In this document: piece after piece, positions 16,013-24,465 of the stretch
Layout: every line of letters starts with the position of its first letter
How positions within the stretch are numbered: the first letter of the stretch is position 1
Source: Chryseotalea sp. WA131a
Lineage (GTDB): Bacteria > Bacteroidota > Bacteroidia > Cytophagales > Cyclobacteriaceae
DNA length: 64,000 nucleotides
Direction: 5' to 3'
Assembly (NCBI GenBank): GCA_025370075.1
Contig: CP073016.1
Coordinates: 4,278,001-4,342,000, forward strand
Position numbers and translations under genes: made by a program
The notes under the pieces: generated by a model
The model's input: only the letters and a program-made list of their open reading frames with translations
Databases searched by the model: none
What the model was told of the DNA's origin: nothing

Positions 16013-17413
16013 ATGCAATACAACGTCATCGTCATTGGTTCTGGCCCAGGTGGATATGTAGCCGCCATTCGCTGTGCACAGCTTGGAATGAAAACTGCTA
16101 TCATTGAAAAGTACAGCACTCTAGGAGGTACTTGTTTAAATGTAGGATGCATTCCCTCTAAAGCTTTGCTTGATTCTTCAGAACATTTTCACAATGCAGC
16201 GCACACTTTCAAAGAGCACGGCATCGATATTTCTGAGCCCAAAGCGAACATCAAACAGATGATAACACGCAAAGCAGGCGTGGTGAAAGCAAATGTAGAT
16301 GGCATCGCTTTTTTGATGAAGAAAAATAAAATCGATGTGCATACTGGGGTTGGCTCTTTTGTAGACAAAAACACCATTGAAGTTACTGCTGCCGATGGCA
16401 AGAAGACTTCGCTCACTACCGACAACGTGATTATTGCCACGGGTTCAAAGCCAACGCCTCTTCCATTTGCGCCATTCGATAAAAAGAGAATTATCTCAAG
16501 CACCGAAGCATTGGAGCTTCAAGAAATTCCGAAGCACTTGATTATCGTTGGTGGAGGCGTAATAGGAATGGAATTAGGTTCGGTATATGCGCGTATCGGT
16601 TCAAAAGTTTCGGTAGTTGAATTTTTGGATAGCCTTATTCCTACCATGGACGGAACGATGGGCAAAGAATTGCAAAAGTCCACCAAGAAATTAGGAATGG
16701 ATTTTTACCTCGGCCATAAAGTGACTGCGGTTGAAAACAAAGGCAAGGAAGTGGTGCTCAAAGCAGAGCCAAAAAATGGAGGAGCAGCCATTGAGCTGAA
16801 TGGCGATTATTGTCTGGTGAGCGTTGGCCGCAGACCCTACACAGAGGGCCTTGGTTTAGAGAAAGTGGGCATTGAATTGGACAGAGGAAAAATTGTGGTG
16901 GACGACCATTTGAAAACGAAAGCGGATAACATTTTTGCCATTGGCGATGTCATTCGCGGAGCGATGCTCGCACACAAGGCTGAAGAAGAAGGTGTGTATG
17001 TTGCGGAGCGATTGGCCGGACAGAAGCCACATATCAATTATTTGTTGATACCTGGAGTAGTGTACACGTGGCCGGAAGTGGCCAGCGTTGGGTTTACCGA
17101 AGAGCAATTGAAAGAGCAAGGCCGTGCATACAAAGTAGGAAGTTTCCCTTACAAAGCGTTGGGTCGTGCACGCGCCAGCATGGATTTGGATGGTCTTGTA
17201 AAAATTTTGGCCGATAAAAATACCGATGAAATTTTAGGTGCTCACATTATTGGTGCGCGCGCTGCGGATATGATTGCGGCAGGCGTAGTGGCCATGGAGT
17301 ACCGTGCTTCTGCCGAAGATGTTTCGCGCATGAGTCACGCCCACCCAACGTACATGGAAGCATTCAAAGAAGCCTGTTTGGCGGCTACAGCAAATAGGCC
17401 AATACATTTGTAG
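16013..17413 (+). CDS. lpdA: Dihydrolipoyl dehydrogenase (E3)
   Basis: The 466-residue flavoprotein reoxidises dihydrolipoamide of E2 with NAD+. It has the FAD-binding GSGPGGYVAAIRCAQLG at the N-terminus, the redox disulfide GGTCLNVGCIPSKALL near residue 40, the NAD-binding IVGGGVIGMELGSVYARIG near 178, and the C-terminal dimer/active-site segment MSHAHPTYMEAF with the catalytic His. It is the third catalytic gene of the sucA-odhB-lpd operon, separated from odhB by the ATPase/Toprim pair, and may serve pyruvate dehydrogenase as well. Confidence 0.97.
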   Translation: MQYNVIVIGSGPGGYVAAIRCAQLGMKTAIIEKYSTLGGTCLNVGCIPSKALLDSSEHFHNAAHTFKEHGIDISEPKANIKQMITRKAGVVKANVDGIAFLMKKNKIDVHTGVGSFVDKNTIEVTAADGKKTSLTTDNVIIATGSKPTPLPFAPFDKKRIISSTEALELQEIPKHLIIVGGGVIGMELGSVYARIGSKVSVVEFLDSLIPTMDGTMGKELQKSTKKLGMDFYLGHKVTAVENKGKEVVLKAEPKNGGAAIELNGDYCLVSVGRRPYTEGLGLEKVGIELDRGKIVVDDHLKTKADNIFAIGDVIRGAMLAHKAEEEGVYVAERLAGQKPHINYLLIPGVVYTWPEVASVGFTEEQLKEQGRAYKVGSFPYKALGRARASMDLDGLVKILADKNTDEILGAHIIGARAADMIAAGVVAMEYRASAEDVSRMSHAHPTYMEAFKEACLAATANRPIHL

Positions 17414-17420
17414 ATTGGCT

Positions 17421-17450
17421 GCCACAGATTTCACAGATGGACACAGATGA
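17421..17450 (+). repeat. Left inverted repeat of the GxxExxY unit (CACAGAT heptamers)
   Basis: GCCACAGAT, then CACAGAT, then CACAGATGA, spaced by 2-3 bases, covering 30 bp. It matches the reverse complement of 17837-17866 at 25 of 30 positions. The GxxExxY ATG at 17437 lies inside it. Confidence 0.85.
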
Positions 17451-17835
17451 TAACAGCCTAGATAGCTATCCTCTCAAAGAAGAAACGTACGAGATAATCG
17501 GAATTTGCATGGCGGTTCACAATGAATTAGGTCATGGATTTCTTGAAATAGTTTATAAGGATGCAATTGAGATTGAACTTGATAAGAAAGGCATCAATTA
17601 TCAACGAGAAAAGGAATACCCCATTAATTACAAAGGCGTAGTTTTAAATCATAGTTTCTTTGCTGATTTTGTAGTTTATGGCAATGTAATCCTCGAAGTG
17701 AAGGCAGTGGAAGGCGGAATTTCAAGTGATAGTATTGCACAAACAATTAATTACTTGCGAGCTTCTGATTGTAAAATTGGTTTGTTAGTAAATTTTGGTC
17801 GAAGAAAACTTGAATACAAAAGATTGATTTATTGA
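17437..17835 (+). CDS. GxxExxY family protein (PD-(D/E)XK-like)
   Basis: A 132-residue protein of the GxxExxY family, named for the motif seen here as GHGFLEIVY near residues 34-42. Downstream, FADFVVYGNVILEVKAVEG gives a D...ExK arrangement like PD-(D/E)XK nucleases. The C-terminus GLLVNFGRRKLEYKRLIY is typical of the family. The function is not established; members occur widely in Bacteroidota and Planctomycetota and also inside 23S rRNA intervening sequences. Here the gene is enclosed by 30-bp inverted repeats built from CACAGAT units, one of which contains its start codon, giving the whole unit the look of a small mobile element. Confidence 0.88.
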   Translation: MDTDDNSLDSYPLKEETYEIIGICMAVHNELGHGFLEIVYKDAIEIELDKKGINYQREKEYPINYKGVVLNHSFFADFVVYGNVILEVKAVEGGISSDSIAQTINYLRASDCKIGLLVNFGRRKLEYKRLIY

Positions 17836-17836
17836 A

Positions 17837-17866
17837 TCATCTGTGAAAATCTGTGTTATCTGTGGC
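17837..17866 (-). repeat. Right inverted repeat of the GxxExxY unit
   Basis: Thirty bases beginning 2 bp after the GxxExxY stop. Its reverse complement shows the same GCCACAGAT / CACAGAT / CACAGATGA arrangement as 17421-17450. Its outer end touches the stop codon of the opposing DUF4105 gene. Confidence 0.85.
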
Positions 17867-19038
17867 TAGTTTTTCAAATTTCTGCAAATCACAATTGCCC
17901 TCACCAAAATTGAAAAAGCTAGTGGCAGCAAAAAAGGATTTAGCTGTTGTGGCCAAATGGCCCAAAGGCCAATCAATATTCCCGTCAACACCACCGCAAA
18001 CGTGAAGTATTGGATGGTGCGGTTGCCAGGAGATTTTTGGAGTAACATAATCACACCAATGAAATGCAACGGAAATGCCCACAGCAAATTGAAATTCTTT
18101 GCAGCATCGTGATGGTCGGTGAAAGCCCAGAGGAACAACAGAAGAATGCCAATCAATCCAGTTACTCCAAAAAGAATAACATCCAACCATTTGCTGATTT
18201 TCTTTTTTCGCCAATCAAATACTGTTATAGCAACCACTATCAAAAACAATACCCCAAAGGCAATCCACGGATGAACAAAATTTACAGACGAAGTGGAAGG
18301 GGCTGGTTCAAAGACTATTTTCTTTTCGGCAACCAAGGATGTTACCATTGAGTCGGAGTGAATGGTACCATGTTGCACAAACGACTCAATGTAATCTGGC
18401 AGAAACATGTACTCATACGCACTCATTTTCCGATCGATTGGCAGTCCCAAACAAATATCGATGCCTAAATCGCCCCACGGTAAAGGGCTTAAATAATCAT
18501 TTGTCTTTTCTCTAAAGGAATGGTGTGGTTTTAAGAATGAACTATCCCATTTCAAGTCGGCACCTAATTGTTGCGTTAATACATCTCTAATTTTTGTTGC
18601 GCAATTGTTGTGATAGTAATCGTACCGATAAGTTTGATTTTCGGGCAAAGCATTCCACTCTAAAAACGCAAAGATTTTTTGTTTTTGTTGAGAGGTCAAT
18701 TGCAGTGTTTGCTCATGGATAAACCGGTTGTAATAGATGTACGCATTCTTAAAATCTTGATAGGAATACACGCCTAACTTATAATAGAGAAACCCTCTTG
18801 TGAAATTCAAATAGAAGTTGGGCTGGTCGAAATCAAAGACACCATAGTTATAAGCATAGTCGATTCCTTGTAAGGAATCGTAGACGCGGATGGCACTGTG
18901 CCCAAATGCGGCATACAGCTCGTTTGTGTCGGGGCCTAATGTGATAATGGAAATCTTGCTCGAGGGAGACAACACTATCTTTTGTGAAAAAGAAAGTGTG
19001 GTCATAAAAAAGCCAATGACAAATAATACTTTACTCAT
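17866..19038 (-). CDS. DUF4105 (Lnb N-terminal periplasmic) membrane protein
   Basis: A 390-residue protein with a signal peptide (MSKVLFVIGFFMTTLSFSQ), then the DUF4105 domain at about 30-240 with AAFGHSAIRVYD and DYYHNNCATKIRD, whose His and Cys are the family's candidate catalytic residues (a papain-like fold is suggested for it). A periplasmic stretch with a proline/serine linker follows, then about four hydrophobic segments from residue ~270 (PWIAFGVLFLIVVAITVFDW onward). Substrate unknown; a peptidase or amidase acting in the envelope is possible. The stop codon abuts the right repeat of the GxxExxY unit. It is divergent from the radical SAM gene. Confidence 0.85.
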   Translation of the reverse strand: MSKVLFVIGFFMTTLSFSQKIVLSPSSKISIITLGPDTNELYAAFGHSAIRVYDSLQGIDYAYNYGVFDFDQPNFYLNFTRGFLYYKLGVYSYQDFKNAYIYYNRFIHEQTLQLTSQQKQKIFAFLEWNALPENQTYRYDYYHNNCATKIRDVLTQQLGADLKWDSSFLKPHHSFREKTNDYLSPLPWGDLGIDICLGLPIDRKMSAYEYMFLPDYIESFVQHGTIHSDSMVTSLVAEKKIVFEPAPSTSSVNFVHPWIAFGVLFLIVVAITVFDWRKKKISKWLDVILFGVTGLIGILLLFLWAFTDHHDAAKNFNLLWAFPLHFIGVIMLLQKSPGNRTIQYFTFAVVLTGILIGLWAIWPQQLNPFLLPLAFSILVRAIVICRNLKN

Positions 19039-19122
19039 ATTCCGATAAATTGACCTGAACTCTCGCTATTTTTACCTCCGAAAGATAGGCATTTACTTGC
19101 GATAGATTTTACTTTCAATAAC

Positions 19123-20145
19123 ATGAACCGAAACATCAACGATGGTCTGAATTTGCTTACCAAGCTCTCGCCCATTCGTGTTTGGAATGCTGGTCAGTTA
19201 ATAGGTAGTTACATTACTTCTCGTGTTACGGGCAAACCGCAACATGCGGGCATGCCGATGAGTATTTCCATCGAACCTACAACTTCGTGCAACCTGCGTT
19301 GCCCCGAATGCCCCAGTGGCTTGCGTTCGTTCACCAGGCCAACGGGTATGCTGAAGCCCGAGTTGTTTGAGTCAACCATTAACCAACTTGCCTCACGACT
19401 TTCCTATTTGATTTTTTATTTTCAAGGCGAGCCGTATTTGCATCCGCAGTTTTTAGATTTGGTTGCCTATGCTTCCCTAAAAGGAATTTACACTGCAACC
19501 TCCACCAACGCACATTACCTCACTGATAAAAATGCAAAAGCCACCGTTAAATCAGGTTTGGACAGATTGATTATTTCCATTGATGGCACCACGCAAGAGA
19601 CCTACGAGTCATACCGAATAGGAGGCAGTTTAGAAAAGGTGATCGAAGGAACAAAAAATATTGTGCGCTGGAAGCGCGAATTGAAATCAAGTACTCCACA
19701 TGTGATTTTTCAGTTTTTGGTAGTGAAACCGAACGAACATCAGATTGATGAAGTGAACAAACTTGGGAAGGAATTGGGCGTTGATGAAGTGGCTTTTAAA
19801 ACAGCTCAAATTTATGATTATCAACAGGGCTCCGATTTAATACCGACAATCGACCGTTACTCGCGCTACAAAAAAAGCAATGACGGCACCTATCACATCA
19901 AAAACGAATTGTTGAATCATTGCTGGAAAATGTGGCACAGTTGTGTGATTACATGGGACGGAAAAGTGGTGCCTTGTTGTTTTGATAAAGATGCACATTA
20001 TGTGCTGGGTGATTTAAACCACCAATCCTTTGAAGAAATCTGGCGAGGGCAGAAGTACAATGATTTCAGGGCTTCTCTTTTGCGATCACGCAGCGAAATA
20101 GAAATGTGTAAAAATTGTACTGAGGGAACGAAGGTGTGGGCGTAA
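19123..20145 (+). CDS. Radical SAM/SPASM domain protein
   Basis: A 340-residue radical SAM enzyme. The cluster-binding motif is CNLRCPEC (CxxxCxxC) in ISIEPTTSCNLRCPECPSG near residues 58-68. The barrel continues with FQGEPYLHP and ISIDGTTQETYESYR. The C-terminal SPASM region (about 265-335) contains CWKMWHSCVITWDGKVVPCCFDKD and MCKNCTEG, enough cysteines for auxiliary 4Fe-4S clusters. SPASM proteins modify peptides, proteins or small molecules; no precursor peptide is evident nearby, so the substrate is unknown. It stands alone on the plus strand, divergent from DUF4105. Confidence 0.88.
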   Translation: MNRNINDGLNLLTKLSPIRVWNAGQLIGSYITSRVTGKPQHAGMPMSISIEPTTSCNLRCPECPSGLRSFTRPTGMLKPELFESTINQLASRLSYLIFYFQGEPYLHPQFLDLVAYASLKGIYTATSTNAHYLTDKNAKATVKSGLDRLIISIDGTTQETYESYRIGGSLEKVIEGTKNIVRWKRELKSSTPHVIFQFLVVKPNEHQIDEVNKLGKELGVDEVAFKTAQIYDYQQGSDLIPTIDRYSRYKKSNDGTYHIKNELLNHCWKMWHSCVITWDGKVVPCCFDKDAHYVLGDLNHQSFEEIWRGQKYNDFRASLLRSRSEIEMCKNCTEGTKVWA

Positions 20146-20146
20146 G

Positions 20147-20305
20147 TTAGCCCAAAGATTTTTTAACTTTCTCTAAATCAGCAGCACCACATTTGGCACA
20201 GCCACTACTGCACTCGTTTTTTGATTGAAAAGAACGAAAAACCATTCTGCCTAAATAAATGGCAGCGCCAAGAAATGTCAGGAAGATTAGAATTGTTTGG
20301 AACAT
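20147..20305 (-). CDS. Small Cys-rich membrane protein (FeoB-associated type)
   Basis: A 52-residue reverse-strand frame beginning MFQTILIFLTFLGAAIYLGRM: a single N-terminal transmembrane helix followed by a short basic stretch and ECSSGCAKCGAAD, a cluster of four cysteines. This architecture (one helix plus CxxxCxxCG) is that of the FeoB-associated Cys-rich membrane proteins common in Bacteroidota. No FeoA or FeoB gene is in the window, so a link with iron transport is by family only. It converges on the radical SAM gene with a 1-bp gap. Confidence 0.65.
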   Translation of the reverse strand: MFQTILIFLTFLGAAIYLGRMVFRSFQSKNECSSGCAKCGAADLEKVKKSLG

Positions 20306-20483
20306 AGATCAAAGATAGCTGTTCTTTTTTATTTTCTAGAATCTATTACACGTCCGATTGCGGACGGATGCGCTCAAATATGAACGTCTAAAGTATCTAA
20401 GTTTGCTCAAATTGAAGTTTTTTGCGCGATTTCACCTCTGGCACTCATATTGGCAAGCCTAACTTCAAAAGCAAGAAAAAACT
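20306..20483. other. Intergenic region left of the insertion sequence
   Basis: About 180 bp without a gene. It contains a short perfect hairpin CGTCCG-ATTG-CGGACG around 20350, with no T run after it. The segment joins the original upstream region of the plus-strand permease gene, now separated from it by the IS. Confidence 0.5.
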
Positions 20484-20488
20484 TTTAA
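20484..20488. repeat. Target-site duplication TTTAA (left)
   Basis: TTTAA immediately left of the IS end, repeated at 21882-21886. Confidence 0.85.
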
Positions 20489-21881
20489 CCCAGATTTTGC
20501 AGTAGAACTATCCAGTCAGACTTAGTGGCAGGTTTATTTTTTGGACATTTGAGAATAATCCATCATACCATTGCCTTCTTTTGAGTGGGACGGACATTTT
20601 CAGTACCCATTTTTGGGCTTCCTGCTCCACCCAACTTCCAACTGCAAAGCAGTTGAACCTTAATGTGGAAAGCTTGGGCTGTGGCTGTTTTTGATGGGTT
20701 ATTTGGCGGAACAGGCTCATCAAATTATAGGCTACCATCACAAAGCGCATAGCTGTTTCAGTAGCACAAAAACTATCCATGCAAAAGCCTTCTGTACCGA
20801 AATCTTCTTTCAACTCCTTGATCCTGTTTTCGGCATCACCCCTGCGCTTATATTGTTCCCATATTTCTGTTGCCGGCAGGGCTTGGTTAGTGACAAAGGC
20901 ATGGTACCTTTTGCGGTACACTTTTTCGTCCGCTATGCCCACGCTGCTGAATAATGTCTTGAGCTTCTTACCCGTTGCCCTGGCCCTGATTTCTTCACTT
21001 TGTTTGATGACCACAATCCTACGGGCTTTGCCCCAGCCGCCTTGCTGGTAGTTTATTTCCGATACCCATAAGCCTTCGCCTATCGCATTCCATTGGGTGA
21101 TACCATAAATGCTGGCTTGTAAATTGGCATACAGCTTACAGGCAATGACGTAGGGGATATTTCTCTGCTCAATGAAATCCAAGACTGTACCGGTACAAAA
21201 CCCACTATCGGCCCTGAACAACCCTACTGTTTTGTTTTTGAGGATGGCAAAGGTCTCTTCTAAAAAATGGATGCAGTTGCTGTTGCTCCCTGTATTGCCG
21301 CTGCGGTTCCAGCAATTGGCCACCATGCGTATGTCATTGACAAAAGCAAACAAGGGATGATGGCTGCCACGGCCAGGCTTCTTGGGGTTGTACCCTTTTT
21401 TGCTGCCCTCCTGTTCCCCGTAACGGGTGATCACACTGCTGTCCATATCCAACGTGTAATTGTCGAATTGGATCTGCTCAAAAAACCACGTGTACAGTTC
21501 AATGAAAATTTGGTGGTTCATTGAGGGCGTAAACTTTTTAAAGAACCGCCCGAAGGTGGTCCCCGAAGCAACCCGCTTCCATCCAAATATCTGGCGCAAC
21601 ACTTCATCAACCCGCACCACCGCTGTGTGACTAAAACGAAAGCAACCAATCCAGATGCCCACCCAAAAACTCTCTATTATACCCACGGCATCTATCCGGT
21701 TGTTACTCTTGCTCTCAGGCAAACCAAGCTCGGCCAACTTCTTGCTGATCCCAGTTTGGTCAATCAATATTTTCATCTCTTTCATCCCGCCCCACGCTGT
21801 TACTAATTTATCGGTATAGTGGTGTTCCATATTCAAATATAAGACACCTTGTCACTATTTCATTCTACTGCAAAATCTGGG
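20489..21881 (-). mobile_element. Complete IS1380-family insertion sequence, 1393 bp
   Basis: The element is bounded by perfect 19-bp terminal inverted repeats, CCCAGATTTTGCAGTAGAA at 20489-20507 and its reverse complement at 21863-21881. It carries one transposase gene and is flanked by identical TTTAA pentamers. Intact reading frame and perfect ends suggest recent arrival. It sits 43 bp upstream of the permease start at 21925. Confidence 0.93.
20508..21836 (-). CDS. IS1380 family transposase
   Basis: A 442-residue DDE transposase. The first catalytic Asp lies in LDMDSSVITRYGEQEGSKKGYNPKK near residue 130. GLFRADSGFCTGTV supplies the second Asp, and QYKRRGDAENRIKELKEDFG the C-terminal Glu region. 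YNPKKPGRGSHHPLFAF is a hallmark of IS1380 transposases. The frame fills the element between the inverted repeats and shows no interruption, so the enzyme is probably active. The inner start MKEMKILIDQTG is less likely than the first ATG. Confidence 0.93.
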   Translation of the reverse strand: MNMEHHYTDKLVTAWGGMKEMKILIDQTGISKKLAELGLPESKSNNRIDAVGIIESFWVGIWIGCFRFSHTAVVRVDEVLRQIFGWKRVASGTTFGRFFKKFTPSMNHQIFIELYTWFFEQIQFDNYTLDMDSSVITRYGEQEGSKKGYNPKKPGRGSHHPLFAFVNDIRMVANCWNRSGNTGSNSNCIHFLEETFAILKNKTVGLFRADSGFCTGTVLDFIEQRNIPYVIACKLYANLQASIYGITQWNAIGEGLWVSEINYQQGGWGKARRIVVIKQSEEIRARATGKKLKTLFSSVGIADEKVYRKRYHAFVTNQALPATEIWEQYKRRGDAENRIKELKEDFGTEGFCMDSFCATETAMRFVMVAYNLMSLFRQITHQKQPQPKLSTLRFNCFAVGSWVEQEAQKWVLKMSVPLKRRQWYDGLFSNVQKINLPLSLTG

Positions 21882-21886
21882 TTTAA
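21882..21886. repeat. Target-site duplication TTTAA (right)
   Basis: TTTAA immediately right of the IS end, identical to 20484-20488. Confidence 0.85.
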
Positions 21887-21924
21887 TAGAGGTTACTCAT
21901 CTAAAGACTCACAACCGATTTTAT

Positions 21925-24339
21925 ATGCTAAAAAATTATTTTACTACTGCTTTGCGAAATCTTTGGAGATCCAAAGGAAGTACCATTATCAATATCTCGG
22001 GCTTAACACTAGGCGTGGCCACCAGTTTGATTTTGTTCTTACTGGTACGAAACCAAACAAGTTTTGATAAGTATCATTCTAAGCTAGACAGAATTTATAG
22101 AGTGGTGTTGCAATCGGATGGCAACAATGGCAAAAACTATTCCGCAGGTGTGCAACCAGTGTTATGGGAAGCGTTTAAGAACGATTTTCCTGAAGCTGAG
22201 GAAGTGGTTTTTACTTCTTATCATGGAAGTGGAAGTTTAGTGACCATTCCACAACCGCAGGGTGAGCCGAAGAAATTTGGTGATGATAACAATTTAGTAT
22301 TCACCCAACCCGAATTCTTTAAGATATTCGACAGAAAAATTCTAATTGGTGATGTGAATAAAGTATTGAAAGATCCAAACGAAGCGGTTATTTCTAAGAA
22401 AGCAGCCATCAACTATTTTGGAAAAGAAGATGCCATTGGTGAAGTGCTCAGTTTTGAAGATAAGGAGTATAAGGTCACTGCTATCATGGAAGATTATCCT
22501 GATAACACCGACTTTCCTTTTAACGTAATGCTCTCGTACGTCACCATTAAAAAGGCAAAAGACGAAGTAGGCTGGACGGGTATTTGGAGCGATGAGCATT
22601 GTTACTTTCTATTGAAGGAAGGTAGCTCAATTGCCGAAATAGAAAGACGCCTGCCTGATTTTTATAAAAAGCATTTGGGTGAAAAGAATGATGACCATGC
22701 TGAGTATCACACGCAGACGCTGGCCAGTATACACCACGATGAGCGATACGGTAATTATACCTACAATACTACCAGCTATGAGAAGATAGCTGCGATGAGC
22801 GTGATTGGTATTTTTCTGATTATCACGGCTTGTATCAATTTTATCAATCTGGTAACGGCAGAAGCTATTAAGCGCTCAAAAGAGGTAGGCATTCGCAAAA
22901 CACTAGGAAGTTCTCGCGGTCAGTTGATTGCCCAGTTTCTAGGTGAGTCTACTCTTGTTACAATTTTTTCTGTGATATTGGCAATAGGGCTAGCGCAGAT
23001 TGCATTGCCTGGGTTAAATGCTTTTTTGCATGCCAGTTTAAAGATCGACTTTTTGACTGATGGAACGTTTTGGTTATTTCTACCGTGCATAACATTGGTG
23101 GTTTCTATTTTATCTGGAATGTATCCCTCGTTCGTAGTTTCTGGTTTTAAGCCTGTGTTTGCCATCAAAAATCAAATTGGAAATAGAAATTCTTCTGGTT
23201 TCAATCTTAGACGTGGATTGGTGGTGCTGCAATTCATCATCTCGCAGTTTTTGATTATCGCTACTATTGTAATGGTAACGCAAATGGATTTTTTTAGTAA
23301 TAAAGATTTAGGCTTTGTTAAAGAAGCGGTTGTTAACATTCCAATTCCAGAAACCGCAAGAGGTGGTTTTGAAGATGGCACGAGTAAAATGAAAACGCTA
23401 CGCGAAGAGTTGGTTAAACTGCTGGGAATTGAAGATGCAACACTTTGCAATTTTCCACCATCATCGGGAGCCGTGATGTCCACCAATTTTTGGTTGGAAG
23501 GGAAAACCGATGACTTCGATGCACAGATGAAGTCGGTCGATGTAAATTACATTCAATTGTACGGAATGAAATTAGTGGCTGGCAAAAATATTGGAGATTC
23601 CGATACTGTACAAGGATTTGTAATCAATGAAAAATTGGCGAACATGTTTGGCTACGCTAACCCTACAGATGCTATTGGCCAACGCATGAGGCAGGGTAGT
23701 AGAAAGGTTTACTATCCCATTGTGGGCGTGGTTCAAAACTTTCACACAATGTCATTGCACGAGCCTATCGAGCCAACGGTATTGTTAAGTAATGCCAGAA
23801 ATTTTTCCACGCTATCGATGAAAGTTGATGTTAGAAACTTTAAAGAAACCGTAAAGCAAATTCAACAGAAGTGGGAAGCTACTTATCCCAACCAAATTTT
23901 CTCTTATCAATTTTTAGATGAAGAGATAAAAGAGTTCTATGAAAGCGACACAAAGATGTCCACGATGATAACAGTATTCACATCCATTGCTATTTTTATC
24001 GGCTGCTTAGGCTTGTTTGGCTTGGCTACTTTTATGGCGAATCAAAAGACAAAGGAAGTGGGCGTGCGCAAAGTATTGGGCGCATCGGTGGAGAGTATCG
24101 TACTTCTTTTCTCAAAAGAATATTTAAAACTTATTTTGATTGGTTTTTTATTTGCCGCTCCGCTTGCTTGGTATATAATGAAAAGCTGGCTGGATAACTT
24201 TACATATAAAATCGAACTCGGCCCCAGCATATTCTTCATTGGCTTCGGGGTGGCTTTTGTGATTGCGATTTTAACGGTGGGTTACCGTTCGCTGCGCGCT
24301 GCGACTGCCAATCCGGTGAAATCTCTCCGGTCTGAATAA
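21925..24339 (+). CDS. FtsX/MacB-type ABC transporter permease with two FtsX domains
   Basis: An 804-residue inner-membrane protein of the large Bacteroidota permease class. The N-terminus is MLKNYFTTALRNLWRSKGSTIINISGLTLGVATSLILF (helix 1), followed by a MacB-type periplasmic domain. A first FtsX block (near 290-410, with ITACINFINLVTAEAIKRSKEVGIRKTLG), a second periplasmic domain and a C-terminal FtsX block (GCLGLFGLATFMANQKTKEVGVRKVLGAS) follow. Such permeases pair with an ATPase and act in efflux or lipoprotein/peptide transport; no ATPase gene is adjacent on this strand. The IS1380 element ends 43 bp upstream and probably removed or replaced its promoter. Confidence 0.9.
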   Translation: MLKNYFTTALRNLWRSKGSTIINISGLTLGVATSLILFLLVRNQTSFDKYHSKLDRIYRVVLQSDGNNGKNYSAGVQPVLWEAFKNDFPEAEEVVFTSYHGSGSLVTIPQPQGEPKKFGDDNNLVFTQPEFFKIFDRKILIGDVNKVLKDPNEAVISKKAAINYFGKEDAIGEVLSFEDKEYKVTAIMEDYPDNTDFPFNVMLSYVTIKKAKDEVGWTGIWSDEHCYFLLKEGSSIAEIERRLPDFYKKHLGEKNDDHAEYHTQTLASIHHDERYGNYTYNTTSYEKIAAMSVIGIFLIITACINFINLVTAEAIKRSKEVGIRKTLGSSRGQLIAQFLGESTLVTIFSVILAIGLAQIALPGLNAFLHASLKIDFLTDGTFWLFLPCITLVVSILSGMYPSFVVSGFKPVFAIKNQIGNRNSSGFNLRRGLVVLQFIISQFLIIATIVMVTQMDFFSNKDLGFVKEAVVNIPIPETARGGFEDGTSKMKTLREELVKLLGIEDATLCNFPPSSGAVMSTNFWLEGKTDDFDAQMKSVDVNYIQLYGMKLVAGKNIGDSDTVQGFVINEKLANMFGYANPTDAIGQRMRQGSRKVYYPIVGVVQNFHTMSLHEPIEPTVLLSNARNFSTLSMKVDVRNFKETVKQIQQKWEATYPNQIFSYQFLDEEIKEFYESDTKMSTMITVFTSIAIFIGCLGLFGLATFMANQKTKEVGVRKVLGASVESIVLLFSKEYLKLILIGFLFAAPLAWYIMKSWLDNFTYKIELGPSIFFIGFGVAFVIAILTVGYRSLRAATANPVKSLRSE

Positions 24340-24357
24340 ATATTGGGGATCAACTAT

Positions 24358-24396
24358 AGAAAACCTTTGGCCTGTTATGCCGAAAGGTTTTCTTCT
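24358..24396 (+). terminator. Terminator after the permease gene
   Basis: GAAAACCTTT and GAAAGGTTTTC form a stem around GGCCTGTTATGCC, which can itself pair, followed by TTCTCTT. It lies 20 bp after the permease stop. Confidence 0.6.
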
Positions 24397-24465
24397 CTTA
24401 TCAAATACCTTTCGTGTTTTCAGCCTATCACCAAATAACAGGTCAATCATCCAAATATGCATTTC

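Noticed and set aside
17837..18214. 125-codon reverse ORF beginning MAKKENQQMVG
   Set aside because: It lies in another frame of the DUF4105 gene and the protein is Trp/His-rich with no family pattern.
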